A stretch of 35,906 nt of DNA from Rhodocyclaceae bacterium (GCA_024710925.1 JANJTW010000177.1:1-35906), one strand, 5' to 3'; positions 7,797-17,380 are shown, numbered from the stretch's first letter. The notes: generated by a model not told the origin, from the sequence alone. Translations and numbers: made by a program.

Positions 7797-8080
7797 TGTG
7801 GCAGATCGAAGAGCATCGTCGCGTCGACAAGCAGCTTTCCGGTGCCGTTCCTGCCGAGGTTCTGAAGCGTTACGAAAAATGGAAGGACATTGCCAGGCTT
7901 TCCGGGCCGCAAGGTTTGCGGGCCATCAAGGGTTTCCATGACGAAGCCCTGTCCGGGGAATGGAAGGGGCATCGCTCTTCCCGGCTCGGGTTGCAGTGGC
8001 GGGTGATCTATCGGGTTGTCGCTGATGTGCTGCAGATTCAGGTGATTCATGTCACTGCCCACGATTACAGGAGACCATGA
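7797..8080 (+). CDS. RelE/ParE-superfamily toxin
   Basis: Toxin of about 94 aa, starting at the ATG that ends AAGACATG and ending TGA at 8078-8080. It has the RelE-fold pattern: an N-terminal helix pair (VDKQLSGAVPAEVLKRYEKWK), then strands with a conserved Arg/Lys-rich segment (SGEWKGHRSSRLGLQWRVIYRV) and the terminal VIHVTAHDYRR typical of ribosome-dependent RNases. The toxin gene precedes the antitoxin, the HigBA-like order. The antitoxin ATG follows the stop after one base and its ribosome-binding site lies inside the toxin gene. mRNA cleavage at the ribosome is known for the superfamily and inferred here. Confidence 0.85.
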
Positions 8081-8081
8081 A

Positions 8082-8342
8082 ATGAAGGAATTTCGCCCCG
8101 CGAAAAAGCGAGTGGAGGTCTCGGTGGGAGAGTCCGTCCGCATCCTGCGCGAACTTCAGGAACTGAGCCAGAGCCAGCTGTCCGAACTGACGGGGATTTC
8201 GCAAGCCACGATCTCCGCCATCGAAAACGGCCGGGTAAATCTGGGGGTCGAACGCGCAAAGGTTCTTGCCCGCGCCCTCAACTGTCACCCCGCCGTACTC
8301 GTCTTCCCCGGCTGGGAAACGCCGCTCGAACGCGCCGCGTAG
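8082..8342 (+). CDS. Xre-family helix-turn-helix antitoxin
   Basis: 86-aa cognate antitoxin of the upstream RelE-like toxin. A canonical HTH-Xre domain spans about residues 19-75: VRILRELQELSQSQLSELTGISQATISAIENGRVNLGVERAKVLARAL. The ATG at 8082 is used because AGGAGA (8069-8074) stands at the right distance; an earlier in-frame start would overlap the toxin and lacks such a site. The C-terminus ends HPAVLVFPGWETPLERAA. It should bind the palindrome at 7766-7781 to repress the operon and neutralise the toxin. Confidence 0.87.
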   Translation: MKEFRPAKKRVEVSVGESVRILRELQELSQSQLSELTGISQATISAIENGRVNLGVERAKVLARALNCHPAVLVFPGWETPLERAA

Positions 8343-8361
8343 GGGTGAGGGGGGAGCGCGA

Positions 8362-8378
8362 TAAGGGGTCGGAGTGAA
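8362..8378 (+). repeat. 17-bp direct repeat, copy 2
   Basis: Identical to 7630-7646, 732 bases apart. It follows the Xre antitoxin stop by 19 bases and stands in the 126-base gap before the orphan RHH gene; nothing else is apparent in that gap. Confidence 0.75.
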
Positions 8379-8468
8379 TGCGCTTCAGATCCATCGCTTG
8401 CTCCGCCAGGGCTTGGTGTCACTCATGTGCTACATCGGGTCTGTATTGAACCCTGCCCGGAGCTTCCC

Positions 8469-8753
8469 ATGAGCACCACGACCATCCGCTTGCCCGACGA
8501 TTTGAAGGCCCGCGTCGCCAAGGCCGCCGAGCGTGCCGGCACGAAGCCGTATAACTTCATCCTCGAAGCGATTGCCGAGAAGGTCGAGCAGGCCGAGCGT
8601 CGGGCCGAATTCGATGCCGTGGCGGAAGAGCGCTATGCGCACATCGTCGAAACCGGCAAGACGATTCCGTGGAGCGAGATGCGCAGCTACCTAGAGGGGC
8701 GAGTGGCCGGCAAGGCGGTGAAGCCTTCTGCCGCGCGCAAGCTGGCGAAGTAG
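8469..8753 (+). CDS. Orphan CopG/RHH-family antitoxin-like protein
   Basis: 94-aa protein with an N-terminal ribbon-helix-helix domain: TTTIRLPDDLKARVAKAAERAGTKPYNFILEAIAEKVEQAE (about residues 3-43), followed by a charged helical tail with a basic end. GGAG (8459-8462) precedes the ATG. Such proteins usually bind DNA as dimers and pair with a ParE-type toxin. No toxin gene follows: after the stop come the short repeat at 8761 and the convergent mazF. It is either an orphan antitoxin or a module that lost its toxin. Confidence 0.8.
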   Translation: MSTTTIRLPDDLKARVAKAAERAGTKPYNFILEAIAEKVEQAERRAEFDAVAEERYAHIVETGKTIPWSEMRSYLEGRVAGKAVKPSAARKLAK

Positions 8754-8760
8754 CAGTTCA

Positions 8761-8770
8761 AAGGGGTCAG
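8761..8770. repeat. Degenerate third copy of the module-boundary repeat
   Basis: AAGGGGTCAG, seven bases after the RHH gene, shares the AAGGGGTC core with the 17-bp repeats and then diverges. It lies between the RHH gene and the convergent mazF. Confidence 0.4.
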
Positions 8771-8801
8771 CTCCAAATTGTTCCCGCAATGAGCCGCCCG
8801 C

Positions 8802-9140
8802 TCAGGGCGCCCCGATCAGCGCCAGCGCCTTGGCGCGCACCTCCGCCAGTTCGTCGGGGCTGGCCTTTCCCTTGCGCACGGCCTTGCGTACGTTCCAGTC
8901 CAGACTCTTGATCTGGTCGGCCAGCGCGGCGCTCGCCTGCTTTCCCTCGATCAGCACTTCGAAGGGGTAGCCCTTGATCTGCGTGGTCATCGGGCAGCAC
9001 AGCATCAGTCCGGTCTTGCCGTTGTAGGCAGCGGGGCTGAGCACCAGCGCGGGGCGGTGTCCCGCCTGTTCGTGGCCGGCCTGCGGGTTGAATTGCAGCC
9101 AGACGATATCTCCGGCATCCGGCACGTAGTGGGCTGGCAT
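8802..9140 (-). CDS. mazF: MazF/PemK-family endoribonuclease toxin
   Basis: 112-aa toxin of the MazF/PemK/ChpB family. The N-terminal half has the family blocks PDAGDIVWLQFNPQAGHEQAGHRPALVLSP and the mid-region PMTTQIKGYPFEV, which hold the conserved Arg and Thr used in RNA cleavage. The C-terminal half (DQIKSLDWNVRKA) is the usual dimer and substrate segment. The start ATG overlaps the mazE stop (ATGA), so the two are coupled. Sequence-specific mRNA cleavage is known for the family; target specificity cannot be read from the sequence. The gene appears intact. Confidence 0.92.
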   Translation of the reverse strand: MPAHYVPDAGDIVWLQFNPQAGHEQAGHRPALVLSPAAYNGKTGLMLCCPMTTQIKGYPFEVLIEGKQASAALADQIKSLDWNVRKAVRKGKASPDELAEVRAKALALIGAP

Positions 9141-9382
9141 CAGAGCGCTTCCTTGCCGACGGCGGGGCCGAAATCGGCTTCGCCATGCAGGTTGTCGGGC
9201 TTGATGTCTGCGAGCAATGCGTCGAGGTCGTAGCTCCGGGGACGGATCGGCTCGATGATGATGCAGCCGTTTTCCTCGCGCATGTCGACGACGTCGTCGA
9301 TTCTCAGACGGGCGAGTTCCAGCAGCGCGGCGGGGATGCGTACCGAGGCGCTGTTGCCCCATTTCTTGATGGTGACTTGCAT
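9140..9382 (-). CDS. mazE: MazE-family AbrB-type antitoxin
   Basis: 80-aa antitoxin with an N-terminal swapped-hairpin AbrB domain (MQVTIKKWGNSASVRIPAALLELARLRIDDVV, residues 1-32), which is diagnostic for MazE/ChpI, and an acidic, probably disordered C-terminal tail (YDLDALLADIKPDN) that wraps MazF. An AGGAG site precedes the ATG. The gene overlaps mazF by one base. It should repress its own operon through the palindromes at 9399-9417 and 9438-9456. Confidence 0.92.
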   Translation of the reverse strand: MQVTIKKWGNSASVRIPAALLELARLRIDDVVDMREENGCIIIEPIRPRSYDLDALLADIKPDNLHGEADFGPAVGKEAL

Positions 9383-9398
9383 GGTCGGTCTCCTGTGT

Positions 9399-9456
9399 GT
9401 ATCTACAATGTAGATACTCTAGTCGAGTCGGCTGCAAGTATCAATATTGTCGATAC
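9399..9456 (-). promoter_or_regulatory. mazEF promoter with two 19-bp operators
   Basis: GTATCTACAATGTAGATAC (9399-9417) is a perfect palindrome; GTATCAATATTGTCGATAC (9438-9456) has the same ends and length, 39 bases away centre to centre. On the minus strand TTGATA (9439-9444) and TAGAGT (9416-9421) form a -35/-10 pair with a 17-base spacer, so each operator overlaps one promoter element. This fits autoregulation by MazE/MazEF. Confidence 0.75.
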
Positions 9457-9560
9457 ATCGGCGGAGGAGCGTTCCGCGCTGCCTGCTCGCTCCGGAAAAC
9501 ATTTTCCCGCCGATCTGGCGGACAATTCAGGCAGAAGACCCTTTCTCCGGGGAGAACGAC

Positions 9561-10805
9561 ATGACTTCCGCCCTGCCGCTCGACCTCGCCGCGCTGCAAG
9601 CCGCGCGTGCCCGCATCGCCGATTCGGTGCTGACGACGCCGCTGTGGGCCAACGACCCGCTGTCGCGCGAGCTCGGCGCGCCGATCCACATCAAGCTGGA
9701 GAACCTGCAGCGCACCGGCTCGTTCAAGCTGCGCGGCGCCAGCCACAAGATCGACTGCCTGCTGCGCGCCGGGCAGGCGGCGAACGGCGTGATCGCGGTG
9801 TCGGCCGGAAACCACGCGCAGGGCGTGGCGCGGGCGGCGCTGGTCGCCGGGTTGCCGGCGACGGTGGTGATGCCGGCGAACGCGCCGCTGACCAAGATCG
9901 AGTCCTGCCGCAGCCTCGGCGCCGAGGTCGTGCTCTTCGACGGCGGGCTGGAGGAGGCGAAGGCAGAGGCCGAGCGGCTGGCGCGCGAGCGCGGGCTGGC
10001 CTTCATCCATCCGTACGACGACTGGGACGTGATCGCCGGCCAGGCCGGTGTCGGGCTGGAAATCATCGAGGCGCTGCCGCAGGCGGCGCAGGTGGTCGTG
10101 CCGCTCGGCGGCGGCGGGCTGCTCGCCGGCGTGGCGCTGGCGGCGAAGCTGCAGCGGCCGGACGTGCGCGTCGTCGGCGTGCAGGCCGACGCCGTCGCGC
10201 CGTGGCGCCACTTCCTCGCCGACGGCGGCATCGACGCGGTGCCGGCCGGCGCGCACACCATCGCCGACGGCATCAAGGTCAAGCAACCGGGGGCGCTGAC
10301 GCGGCAGGTGATCGCGCGCCACGTCGATGCCATCGTCACCGTCGACGACAACGCCATCGCCGAGGCGATGGTGACGCTGCTCGAACGCACGCGGACGATC
10401 GGCGAGGGCGCCGGCGTCGTCGGCCTGGCGGCGCTGATGCGCGGGCTGATTCCGCTGTCGCCGGAGGCGCCGACGGTGATCGTCATCAGCGGCGGCAACG
10501 CCGACATGACGCTGGTCGGCCGCTCGATCGATTACGGCCTCGCTTCCAGCGGCCGGCTGATGAGCGTCGCCGTGCTGACGCCGGACAGCCCCGGCCGGCT
10601 GGCCACGCTGCTTGGCCTGGTCGCCGGCCACGGCATGAACGTGCGCCATGTCGAGCACCGGCGCGGCGAACTGCACGTCCCGGTGGGCATGACCGAGATC
10701 ATCCTGCAGATCGAGACGCGCGACTTCGCGCACCAGCGCGAGCTGCTCGAACACTTCGCGCGGCAGGGGCTGCAGGCGCGCAACCTGATCGGCAGCGCCG
10801 GATGA
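9561..10805 (+). CDS. ilvA: Threonine ammonia-lyase with C-terminal ACT-like domain
   Basis: PLP enzyme of 414 aa that deaminates L-threonine to 2-oxobutanoate (isoleucine precursor). The fold-type II catalytic domain covers about residues 1-320: Lys56 in SFKLRGA is the Schiff-base lysine, SAGNHAQG is the substrate loop and GGGGLLAG binds the PLP phosphate. A C-terminal ACT-like domain (about 335-410, LTPDSPGRLATLLGLVAGHGMNV) suggests allosteric control. The length fits the short IlvA form rather than the 500-aa biosynthetic enzyme, so a catabolic role or some serine activity is possible. The ATG at 9561 follows GGGGAG. Upstream, GGAAAACATTTTCC (9494-9507) is a palindrome of unknown meaning. 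It overlaps the next gene by four bases. Confidence 0.92.
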   Translation: MTSALPLDLAALQAARARIADSVLTTPLWANDPLSRELGAPIHIKLENLQRTGSFKLRGASHKIDCLLRAGQAANGVIAVSAGNHAQGVARAALVAGLPATVVMPANAPLTKIESCRSLGAEVVLFDGGLEEAKAEAERLARERGLAFIHPYDDWDVIAGQAGVGLEIIEALPQAAQVVVPLGGGGLLAGVALAAKLQRPDVRVVGVQADAVAPWRHFLADGGIDAVPAGAHTIADGIKVKQPGALTRQVIARHVDAIVTVDDNAIAEAMVTLLERTRTIGEGAGVVGLAALMRGLIPLSPEAPTVIVISGGNADMTLVGRSIDYGLASSGRLMSVAVLTPDSPGRLATLLGLVAGHGMNVRHVEHRRGELHVPVGMTEIILQIETRDFAHQRELLEHFARQGLQARNLIGSAG

Positions 10806-11575
10806 TGCGCTGGCTGGCGCTCTGCCTGCTGCTGGCCGGGACCGCCGTTGCCGGGGAGGCCGGCTTGCTGCGCCTGCCGACCCGAGACGGCGTCACCGTG
10901 CCGGTGTTCTGGGTGCCGCAGCCGGCGGCGACGGTGACGCTGGTGCTGCTTTCCGGCGGCGCCGGCACCATCGGGCGCATGGGCGACAACGGCTGGCCCG
11001 GTTCGGCCAATTTCCTGATTCGCAGCGGCCGCCTCTTCGCTGCCCACGGCTTCAACCTGGCGATGGTCGCCAAGCCCTCCGACCTCGACGGGCTGGACCC
11101 GGTATGGCGCGTCGCCGATGCCCACCTGACCGACCTGCGTCTGGTGCTGCGCGATCTCCGGCAGCGTTCACCGGTGCCGATCTGGTTGGTGGCGACCAGC
11201 CAGAGCAGCATTTCTGCGGCGGCGATGGCCATCGCCGAGCAAGACAGCGGCCTCATTGCCGGCATCGTGCTCACCTCCAGCATTACCAATTACCGTATTC
11301 CCAACGCCGTGCCGAAGCTGGCGCTGGACAGGATCGTCGTCCCGGTTCTGGTGATGCATCACCGCCACGACGCCTGCTTTGCCTGCCGTCCCTGGGAGGC
11401 GGCGAATATCTTTGACGGCCTGAAAAGGGCGCCGGTGAAAAAGCTGCTGCTGGTCGAGGGAGGTGGACCGCCGAGCGGCGACCCGTGCGAGCCCCACCAC
11501 CACCACGGCTTCATCGGCATGGAGCAAGAAGCGGTCGACGCGATCGCAGCCTGGATCAGGCTGCCGACGAACTGA
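10802..11575 (+). CDS. Secreted alpha/beta-hydrolase-like protein
   Basis: 257-aa protein with a clear signal peptide (MMRWLALCLLLAGTAVAGEA) and an alpha/beta-hydrolase-like core. VTLVLLSGGAGTIG resembles the strand and oxyanion-hole loop; the expected nucleophile elbow reads VATSQSSISAAAMA, which is not a clean GxSxG; VPVLVMHHRHDACF supplies the acid-loop pattern and PHHHHGFIGME a histidine near the expected catalytic position. The altered elbow makes activity uncertain. The start overlaps the ilvA stop; a second ATG three bases on is equally possible. The substrate is unknown. Confidence 0.75.
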   Translation: MMRWLALCLLLAGTAVAGEAGLLRLPTRDGVTVPVFWVPQPAATVTLVLLSGGAGTIGRMGDNGWPGSANFLIRSGRLFAAHGFNLAMVAKPSDLDGLDPVWRVADAHLTDLRLVLRDLRQRSPVPIWLVATSQSSISAAAMAIAEQDSGLIAGIVLTSSITNYRIPNAVPKLALDRIVVPVLVMHHRHDACFACRPWEAANIFDGLKRAPVKKLLLVEGGGPPSGDPCEPHHHHGFIGMEQEAVDAIAAWIRLPTN

Positions 11576-11620
11576 ATCGTCTCGGCTATCATGGCGACCT
11601 TTGACGCAAACGCTTGAACG

Positions 11621-12184
11621 ATGAGCAAAGCCTTCACCCGCGAAACCGACCAGAACGACGATGACGAAGTCCCGCCCGGCCTGCAGCTGCCGCAGGGGGT
11701 GAAGAACTACATCACGCCCGGCGGCCACGCGCGGCTGAAGGCCGAGCTCGACCACCTCTTGCGCGTCGAGCGCCCGCACGTCGTCGAGGTCGTCGCCTGG
11801 GCGGCGTCGAACGGCGACCGCTCGGAGAACGGCGACTACATCTACGGCAAGCGCCGGCTGCGCGAAATCGACCGGCGCATCCGCTTCCTGACCAAGCGGC
11901 TCGATATCGCCGAGGTCGTCGACCCGCTCCGGCAGCCGAACCGCGACCAGGTCTTCTTCGGCGCCACCGTCACCATCTGCGACCCGGACGGCGCCGAGAA
12001 CACCTACACCATCGTCGGCGTCGACGAGACCGACCTCGGCCGCGGCCACATCAGCTGGGTGTCGCCGTTGGCGCGCGCGCTGATCAAGGCGAAGGAGGGC
12101 GACACGGTGCGCTTCCAGAGCCCGGCCGGCATCCGCGAGATCGACATCGTCGGCGTCGAGTACCTGCCCGTCGACGGCGGCTGA
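11621..12184 (+). CDS. greB: Transcription elongation factor GreB
   Basis: 187-aa RNA polymerase cleavage factor that rescues backtracked complexes. The N-terminal coiled coil (about residues 28-100) carries the acidic tip in SNGDRSENGDYIYGKRRLREID, the conserved signature of GreB; the C-terminal FKBP-like domain contains FFGATVTICD and GHISWVSPLARALI. A charged N-terminal extension of about 25 residues precedes the core. A possible TATCAT -10 box stands at 11587-11592, without a convincing -35. The neighbours are not functionally related. Confidence 0.93.
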   Translation: MSKAFTRETDQNDDDEVPPGLQLPQGVKNYITPGGHARLKAELDHLLRVERPHVVEVVAWAASNGDRSENGDYIYGKRRLREIDRRIRFLTKRLDIAEVVDPLRQPNRDQVFFGATVTICDPDGAENTYTIVGVDETDLGRGHISWVSPLARALIKAKEGDTVRFQSPAGIREIDIVGVEYLPVDGG

Positions 12185-12191
12185 GCGATGC

Positions 12192-12223
12192 GCCGCGCGG
12201 TGTTTACACCTTTTTTACGCGGC
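12192..12223 (+). terminator. Possible terminator after greB
   Basis: A short inverted repeat GGTGTTTACACC (12199-12210) is followed by six T, and an outer GCCGCG/CGCGGC pair encloses both. The inner stem is short, so termination efficiency is doubtful. It separates greB from the kinase gene. Confidence 0.35.
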
Positions 12224-12266
12224 CCGTAGGACACTTCCGCGCATTCCGTTTCCGAAGGACCTGTTC

Positions 12267-13768
12267 GTGTCCTACCGCCGTACCTGGGTCGCCTATGCAC
12301 TCGCATCGGGCCTCTGCGCACTGACCACGCTCGTCGCCATCCCGCTGCGCGACTGGCTGGACAAGGCGAACATCGTGATGATCTACCTGCTCGCGGTGTT
12401 CGTCGTCGCCGTCCGCCTCGGCCGCGGGCCGGCCGTGCTGACGGCGCTGCTCAGCGTCGCCCTCTTCGATTTCTTCTTCGTCCCGCCGCACATCTCGTTC
12501 TCCGTCGCCGACGCGCAATACCTGGTCACCTTCGTCGTCATGCTGGCGGTCGGGCTGATCACCTCGCACCTCGCGGCGCAGCTCGGCGAGCGCAGCGAGG
12601 CGGCGCAGGCGAGCGCCGAGGAGACGCGCGTGCTCTACGGGCTGGCACGCGATCTCGGGGCGACGCTGAGCTACGCGCAGGTGGCGGAAATCCTCGACCG
12701 CTTCTTCGGCGGCCTTGGCATGCGCGGCGGCCTGCTCGTTTCCGAATCGGTCGAGGCGCCGGACGAACTCGTCGGCCACGGCGGCTATCATCCGGACGAG
12801 TACGAGGTCGTGCAGGCGCGGACTGCCTACCGCGAGGGGGCCACCGTCGAAGCGCTGGCCTTCGGCGCCACCGAGCCGTCGGCGCTGTTCCTGCCGTTCT
12901 CCGGCACCACGCGCGTGCGCGGCGTCATCGTCGCCGCCGCGCCGCCGTCGTCGCCCGAGCGCCTGCGCGCGAAGCGGTCGCTGCTCGGGGTGGTTGCCTC
13001 GCTGGTCGGCATCGCCGTCGAGCGCATCCACTTCGCCGACATCGCGCAGCGGAGCGAACTCGATGCGCAGACCGAGAAGCTGCGCTCGTCGATCCTGTCG
13101 TCGATCTCGCACGACCTGCGCACGCCGCTGACGACGCTGGTCGGCCTCGCCGATTCGGTCGCCGACGCGCGCGCCGACCTGCCGGACGAGGTCCGCGAGA
13201 CGGCCGGCATCATCCGCGGGCAGGCCCATTCGATGCACCGCATGGTTTCCAACCTGCTCGAAATGGCCCGCCTGCAGTCCGGCCGGGTGGCGCTCAACCG
13301 GCAGTGGCAGCCGCTCGACGAGGTGATCGGGTCGAGCACGCGCCTGCTCGGCGAACTGCTCGCGCGCCGCCGCGTGCTGATCGACCTGCCCGCCGACCTG
13401 CCGCTGGTCTGCTTCGACGCGGTGCTGATCGAGCGCGTCTTCTGCAACCTGCTGGAAAACGCCGCCAAGTATTCGGCCGACGGCGCCGCCATCGAGATCG
13501 CCGCGACGGTCGGCGACGGCCGTCTGGATGTGAGCGTCTGCAACGAGGGCGCCGGTTTCCCGGGTGAGCGTCCGGACGCGCTGTTCGACCTGTTCGTGCG
13601 CGGCGCGCAGGAGGCGGCGGTGCCCGGCACCGGCCTCGGCCTTGCGCTGTGCCGCGCCATCGTCGGCGCGCACGGCGGCGAGATCGTTGCCGAGAACCGC
13701 CCGGGCCGGGCCTGCGTCCGCTTCACGCTGCCGCAGGAGACGCCGCCGGCGGTCGAGGGGGAATGGTC

Positions 13769-13772
<4 letters not shown>
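12267..13772 (+). CDS. Short KdpD-like sensor histidine kinase (DUF4118)
   Basis: 501-aa membrane kinase related to the C-terminal half of KdpD. It has four N-terminal membrane helices of the DUF4118 type (about residues 8-110, with LFDFFFVPPHISFSV), a GAF-like segment (125-255), a HisKA domain with phospho-acceptor His282 in SSISHDLRTPL, and an ATPase domain with NLLENAAKYS and GTGLGLALC. The N-terminal KdpD and universal-stress domains of full KdpD (about 900 aa) are absent. The GTG start follows GAAGGA by seven bases. The gene overlaps the response-regulator gene, and trkA-trkH follow, so K+ or osmotic signalling is the likely input. Confidence 0.88.
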
Positions 13773-14458
<686 letters not shown>

Positions 14459-14479
14459 TCCCCGGGCATCGAATCGACC

Positions 14480-15907
14480 ATGCAGATCCTGATCCTCGGT
14501 GCCGGCCAGGTCGGCGCCAGCCTGGCCGAGGCGCTCGCCTCCGAAGCCAACGACATCACCGTCGTCGATCAGGATGCGCAGGCGCTGGCCCGGCTCGCCG
14601 AGCGCCTCGACATCCGTACCGTCGCCGGCAACGCGGTCAACCCGTCGCTGCTGCGCGAGGCGCGCATCGACGACGCCGACCTGCTGGTGGCGGTGACCCA
14701 GTCGGACCAGACCAACCTCGTCGCCTGCAAGATCGCGCGTAGCCTGTTCCACGTGCCGACGCGCATCGCGCGCATCCGCACCGCCGACTTCCTCGACCCC
14801 GGACTGCTGTCGAACGACAACTTCGCCGTCGACCATGCGATCTGCCCGGAACAGGAGATCACCGACTATATCGCCAAGCTGATCGAGTTTCCCGAGGCGC
14901 TGCAGGTCGTCGAGTTCGCCGGCGGTCGCGTCGTGCTGGTCGGCCTGCGCGTCGGCGCCGGCGACCTGCTTGCCGGCCAGCCGGTCCGCACGCTGCGCGA
15001 GCACCTGCCGGCCGGCGTCGATGCGCGGATCGCCGCCATTTTCCGCAACCACCGGCCGATCGAGCCGGCGGGGCAGACCGTCGTCGCCGCTGGCGACGAG
15101 GTCTTCCTGCTCGCCGCCAGCGGCCAGATCCGGCGCGTGCTGCAGGCGCTGCACAAGGCGCCGAAGCCGGCGCGGCACGTGCTGATCGCCGGCGGCGGCA
15201 ACATCGGCGCGCGCGTCGCCGAGCGCCTGGAGCGCGACTACGAGGTCAAGCTGATCGAGCGCGACCGGGAGCGCGCCGCCGCCATCGCGATGTCGCTGTC
15301 GCGTTGCCTGGTGCTCACCGGCGATGCCACCGACGAGAACCTGCTGGCCCAGGAGAACATCGACGAAACCGACGTTTTCCTCGCGCTGACCAACGACGAC
15401 GAAGACAACATCATGGCCGCATCGCTGGCCAAGCGGCTCGGCTGCCGGCGCGTGCTGGCGCTGATCAACCGCCGCGCCTACGCCGACATGGTGCAGGGCG
15501 GCCCGATCGACATCGCGCTGTCGCCGGCGCAGGTGTCGATCGGCACGCTGCTCGCGCATGTCCGCCGCGGCGACGTCGGCCGCGTGCACCGCCTGCGTCG
15601 CGGCGCCGCCGAGGCGCTCGAACTGACCGCGCACGGCGATGCGAAGACCTCGCGGGTGGTCGGCCGGCGCATCGGCGAACTGCCGAAGATCGGCGGCGCG
15701 CGCATCGCGGCGATCGTCCGCCGCGCCGAACTGCCGGTACTGTTGCCGCAGGTCGGCCTCCTGCGCGAGGTCTACCCGGAGCAGGTGATCATCGCGCACC
15801 ACGACACGCTGATCGCGTCCGGCGACCGGGTCGTCGTCTTCTGCACGCGCAAGCGCCAGGTCAAGGACGTCGAAGCGCTGTTCCAGGTCGCCGCGGGGTT
15901 CCTCTGA
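14480..15907 (+). CDS. trkA: Trk K+ uptake regulatory subunit TrkA
   Basis: 475-aa peripheral membrane protein that gates TrkH in response to nucleotides. It contains two RCK modules: the first Rossmann motif GAGQVG is at residues 7-12, the second GGGNIG at about 238-243, each followed by a TrkA-C domain. Conserved blocks VAVTQSDQTNLVACKIA and VFLALTNDDEDNIMAASLAK are typical of NAD(H)-binding RCK domains. The stop overlaps the trkH start (TGATG), so TrkA and TrkH are coupled. The upstream two-component genes probably share the transcript (21-base gap). Confidence 0.95.
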   Translation: MQILILGAGQVGASLAEALASEANDITVVDQDAQALARLAERLDIRTVAGNAVNPSLLREARIDDADLLVAVTQSDQTNLVACKIARSLFHVPTRIARIRTADFLDPGLLSNDNFAVDHAICPEQEITDYIAKLIEFPEALQVVEFAGGRVVLVGLRVGAGDLLAGQPVRTLREHLPAGVDARIAAIFRNHRPIEPAGQTVVAAGDEVFLLAASGQIRRVLQALHKAPKPARHVLIAGGGNIGARVAERLERDYEVKLIERDRERAAAIAMSLSRCLVLTGDATDENLLAQENIDETDVFLALTNDDEDNIMAASLAKRLGCRRVLALINRRAYADMVQGGPIDIALSPAQVSIGTLLAHVRRGDVGRVHRLRRGAAEALELTAHGDAKTSRVVGRRIGELPKIGGARIAAIVRRAELPVLLPQVGLLREVYPEQVIIAHHDTLIASGDRVVVFCTRKRQVKDVEALFQVAAGFL

Positions 15908-17367
15908 TGCTCGGCCGCGTCCTGCCCGTCCTGCACGTCCTCGGCCTGATGCTGATGTTCTTCAGCGTCACCTACCTGCTGCCGATCGCCGCATCGCTGC
16001 TCGCCGACGACGGCACCTGGATCGACTTCGTCGATGCGCTGGCGGTGTCGTTCGGCGTCGGCGCGCTGACGGTGATCCTGACCCGCCGCCACAAGCGCGA
16101 GCTGAAGCCGCGCGACGGCTTCCTGCTGGTGACGCTGGCCTGGGTGTTGATGGCGGCGATTGCCACCGTGCCGCTGCTCTTGTTGATCGACGGCTTGAGC
16201 TTCACCGACGCCTTCTTCGAGACGATGTCCGGGCTGACCACCACCGGCGCCACCGTGCTCACCGGCCTGGAGCATCTGCCGCCGGCGCTGAACCTGTGGC
16301 GGCACGCGCTGAACTGGTTCGGCGGCATGGGCATCATCGTGCTGGCGGTGGCCATCCTGCCGCTGCTCGGCGTCGGCGGCATGCAGCTCTATCGTGCCGA
16401 AACGCCGGGGCCGATGAAGGATTCCAAGCTGACGCCGCGCATCGCCGGCACCGCCAAGGCGCTGTGGCTGGTCTACGCGGCGCTGACACTGGCCTGCATC
16501 CTGAGCCTGAAGTGGGCCGGCATGAACTGGCTGGACGCCGTCTGCCACGCCTTCGCCGCGCTGTCGCTGGGCGGCTTCTCGACCTACGACGCCTCCGTCG
16601 GCCAGTTCGACTCGCCGCTGATCGAGGCGGTGCTGATCGTCTTCATGACGCTCGCCGCGCTCAACTTCGCCACCCACTTCCTCGCCTTCCGCGAGCGTTC
16701 GCTGGCGACCTACGCCCGCGACGCCGAGGCGCGCGCGGTGGTCGTGCTGCTCGCCAGCAGCACCCTCGTCTGCGCCATCTACCTGGCCGAGCAGGGCACC
16801 TATCCGGATTTCTTGACCAGCCTGCGCCACGTCGCCTTCAACCTGGTGTCGATCGCCACCGACTGCGGCTTCGCCAGCCAGGACTTCGACAAATGGCCGA
16901 TCTTCGTACCGATGTGGATGCTCTTCCTGTCCTGCGTCACCGTCAGTTCCGGCTCGACCGGCGGCGGCATCAAGATGGTGCGCGCGCTGATCCTGGCGCA
17001 GCAGGCGCAGCTCGAACTGAAGCGGCTGATCCATCCCAGCCTGGTGACGATCATCCGCGTCGGCCGCATCGCCATCCCGCCCGGGGTGTCGGCGGCGGTG
17101 CTCGGTTTCCTCTTCCTCTACGCGCTGACCATCATCGAGCTGTCCTTCTTCCTGATGGCCAGCGGCATGGACTACGTCTCGGCATTCACCGCGATCATCG
17201 CCTGCATCAACAACGCCGGTCCCGGCCTCAACGTCGTCGGCCCGGCGCAGAACTACCAGTCGCTGACCGACTTCCAGACCTGGGTGTGCACGGCGGCGAT
17301 GCTGATCGGGCGCCTGGAGGTGCTGTCGGTGTTCGTGCTGTTCACGCCGGCCTTCTGGCGGCGCTGA
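15907..17367 (+). CDS. trkH: Trk/Ktr K+ channel subunit TrkH
   Basis: 486-aa integral membrane K+ translocation subunit. Four pore-loop glycine motifs are visible in order: [30 protein letters not shown] and [11 protein letters not shown], matching the pseudo-fourfold selectivity filter of the SKT family. Ten or more hydrophobic helices span the protein. A cytosolic loop with [14 protein letters not shown] lies before the last pore repeat, as in known TrkH. The ATG overlaps the trkA stop. Confidence 0.95.
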   Translation: MLGRVLPVLHVLGLMLMFFSVTYLLPIAASLLADDGTWIDFVDALAVSFGVGALTVILTRRHKRELKPRDGFLLVTLAWVLMAAIATVPLLLLIDGLSFTDAFFETMSGLTTTGATVLTGLEHLPPALNLWRHALNWFGGMGIIVLAVAILPLLGVGGMQLYRAETPGPMKDSKLTPRIAGTAKALWLVYAALTLACILSLKWAGMNWLDAVCHAFAALSLGGFSTYDASVGQFDSPLIEAVLIVFMTLAALNFATHFLAFRERSLATYARDAEARAVVVLLASSTLVCAIYLAEQGTYPDFLTSLRHVAFNLVSIATDCGFASQDFDKWPIFVPMWMLFLSCVTVSSGSTGGGIKMVRALILAQQAQLELKRLIHPSLVTIIRVGRIAIPPGVSAAVLGFLFLYALTIIELSFFLMASGMDYVSAFTAIIACINNAGPGLNVVGPAQNYQSLTDFQTWVCTAAMLIGRLEVLSVFVLFTPAFWRR

Positions 17368-17380
17368 GCCGTTCGCGCCG

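Noticed and set aside
9447-9560. Upstream in-frame start for ilvA
   Set aside because: It would begin inside the mazEF operator region and add 38 residues without similarity to the family; the ATG at 9561 has a good ribosome-binding site.
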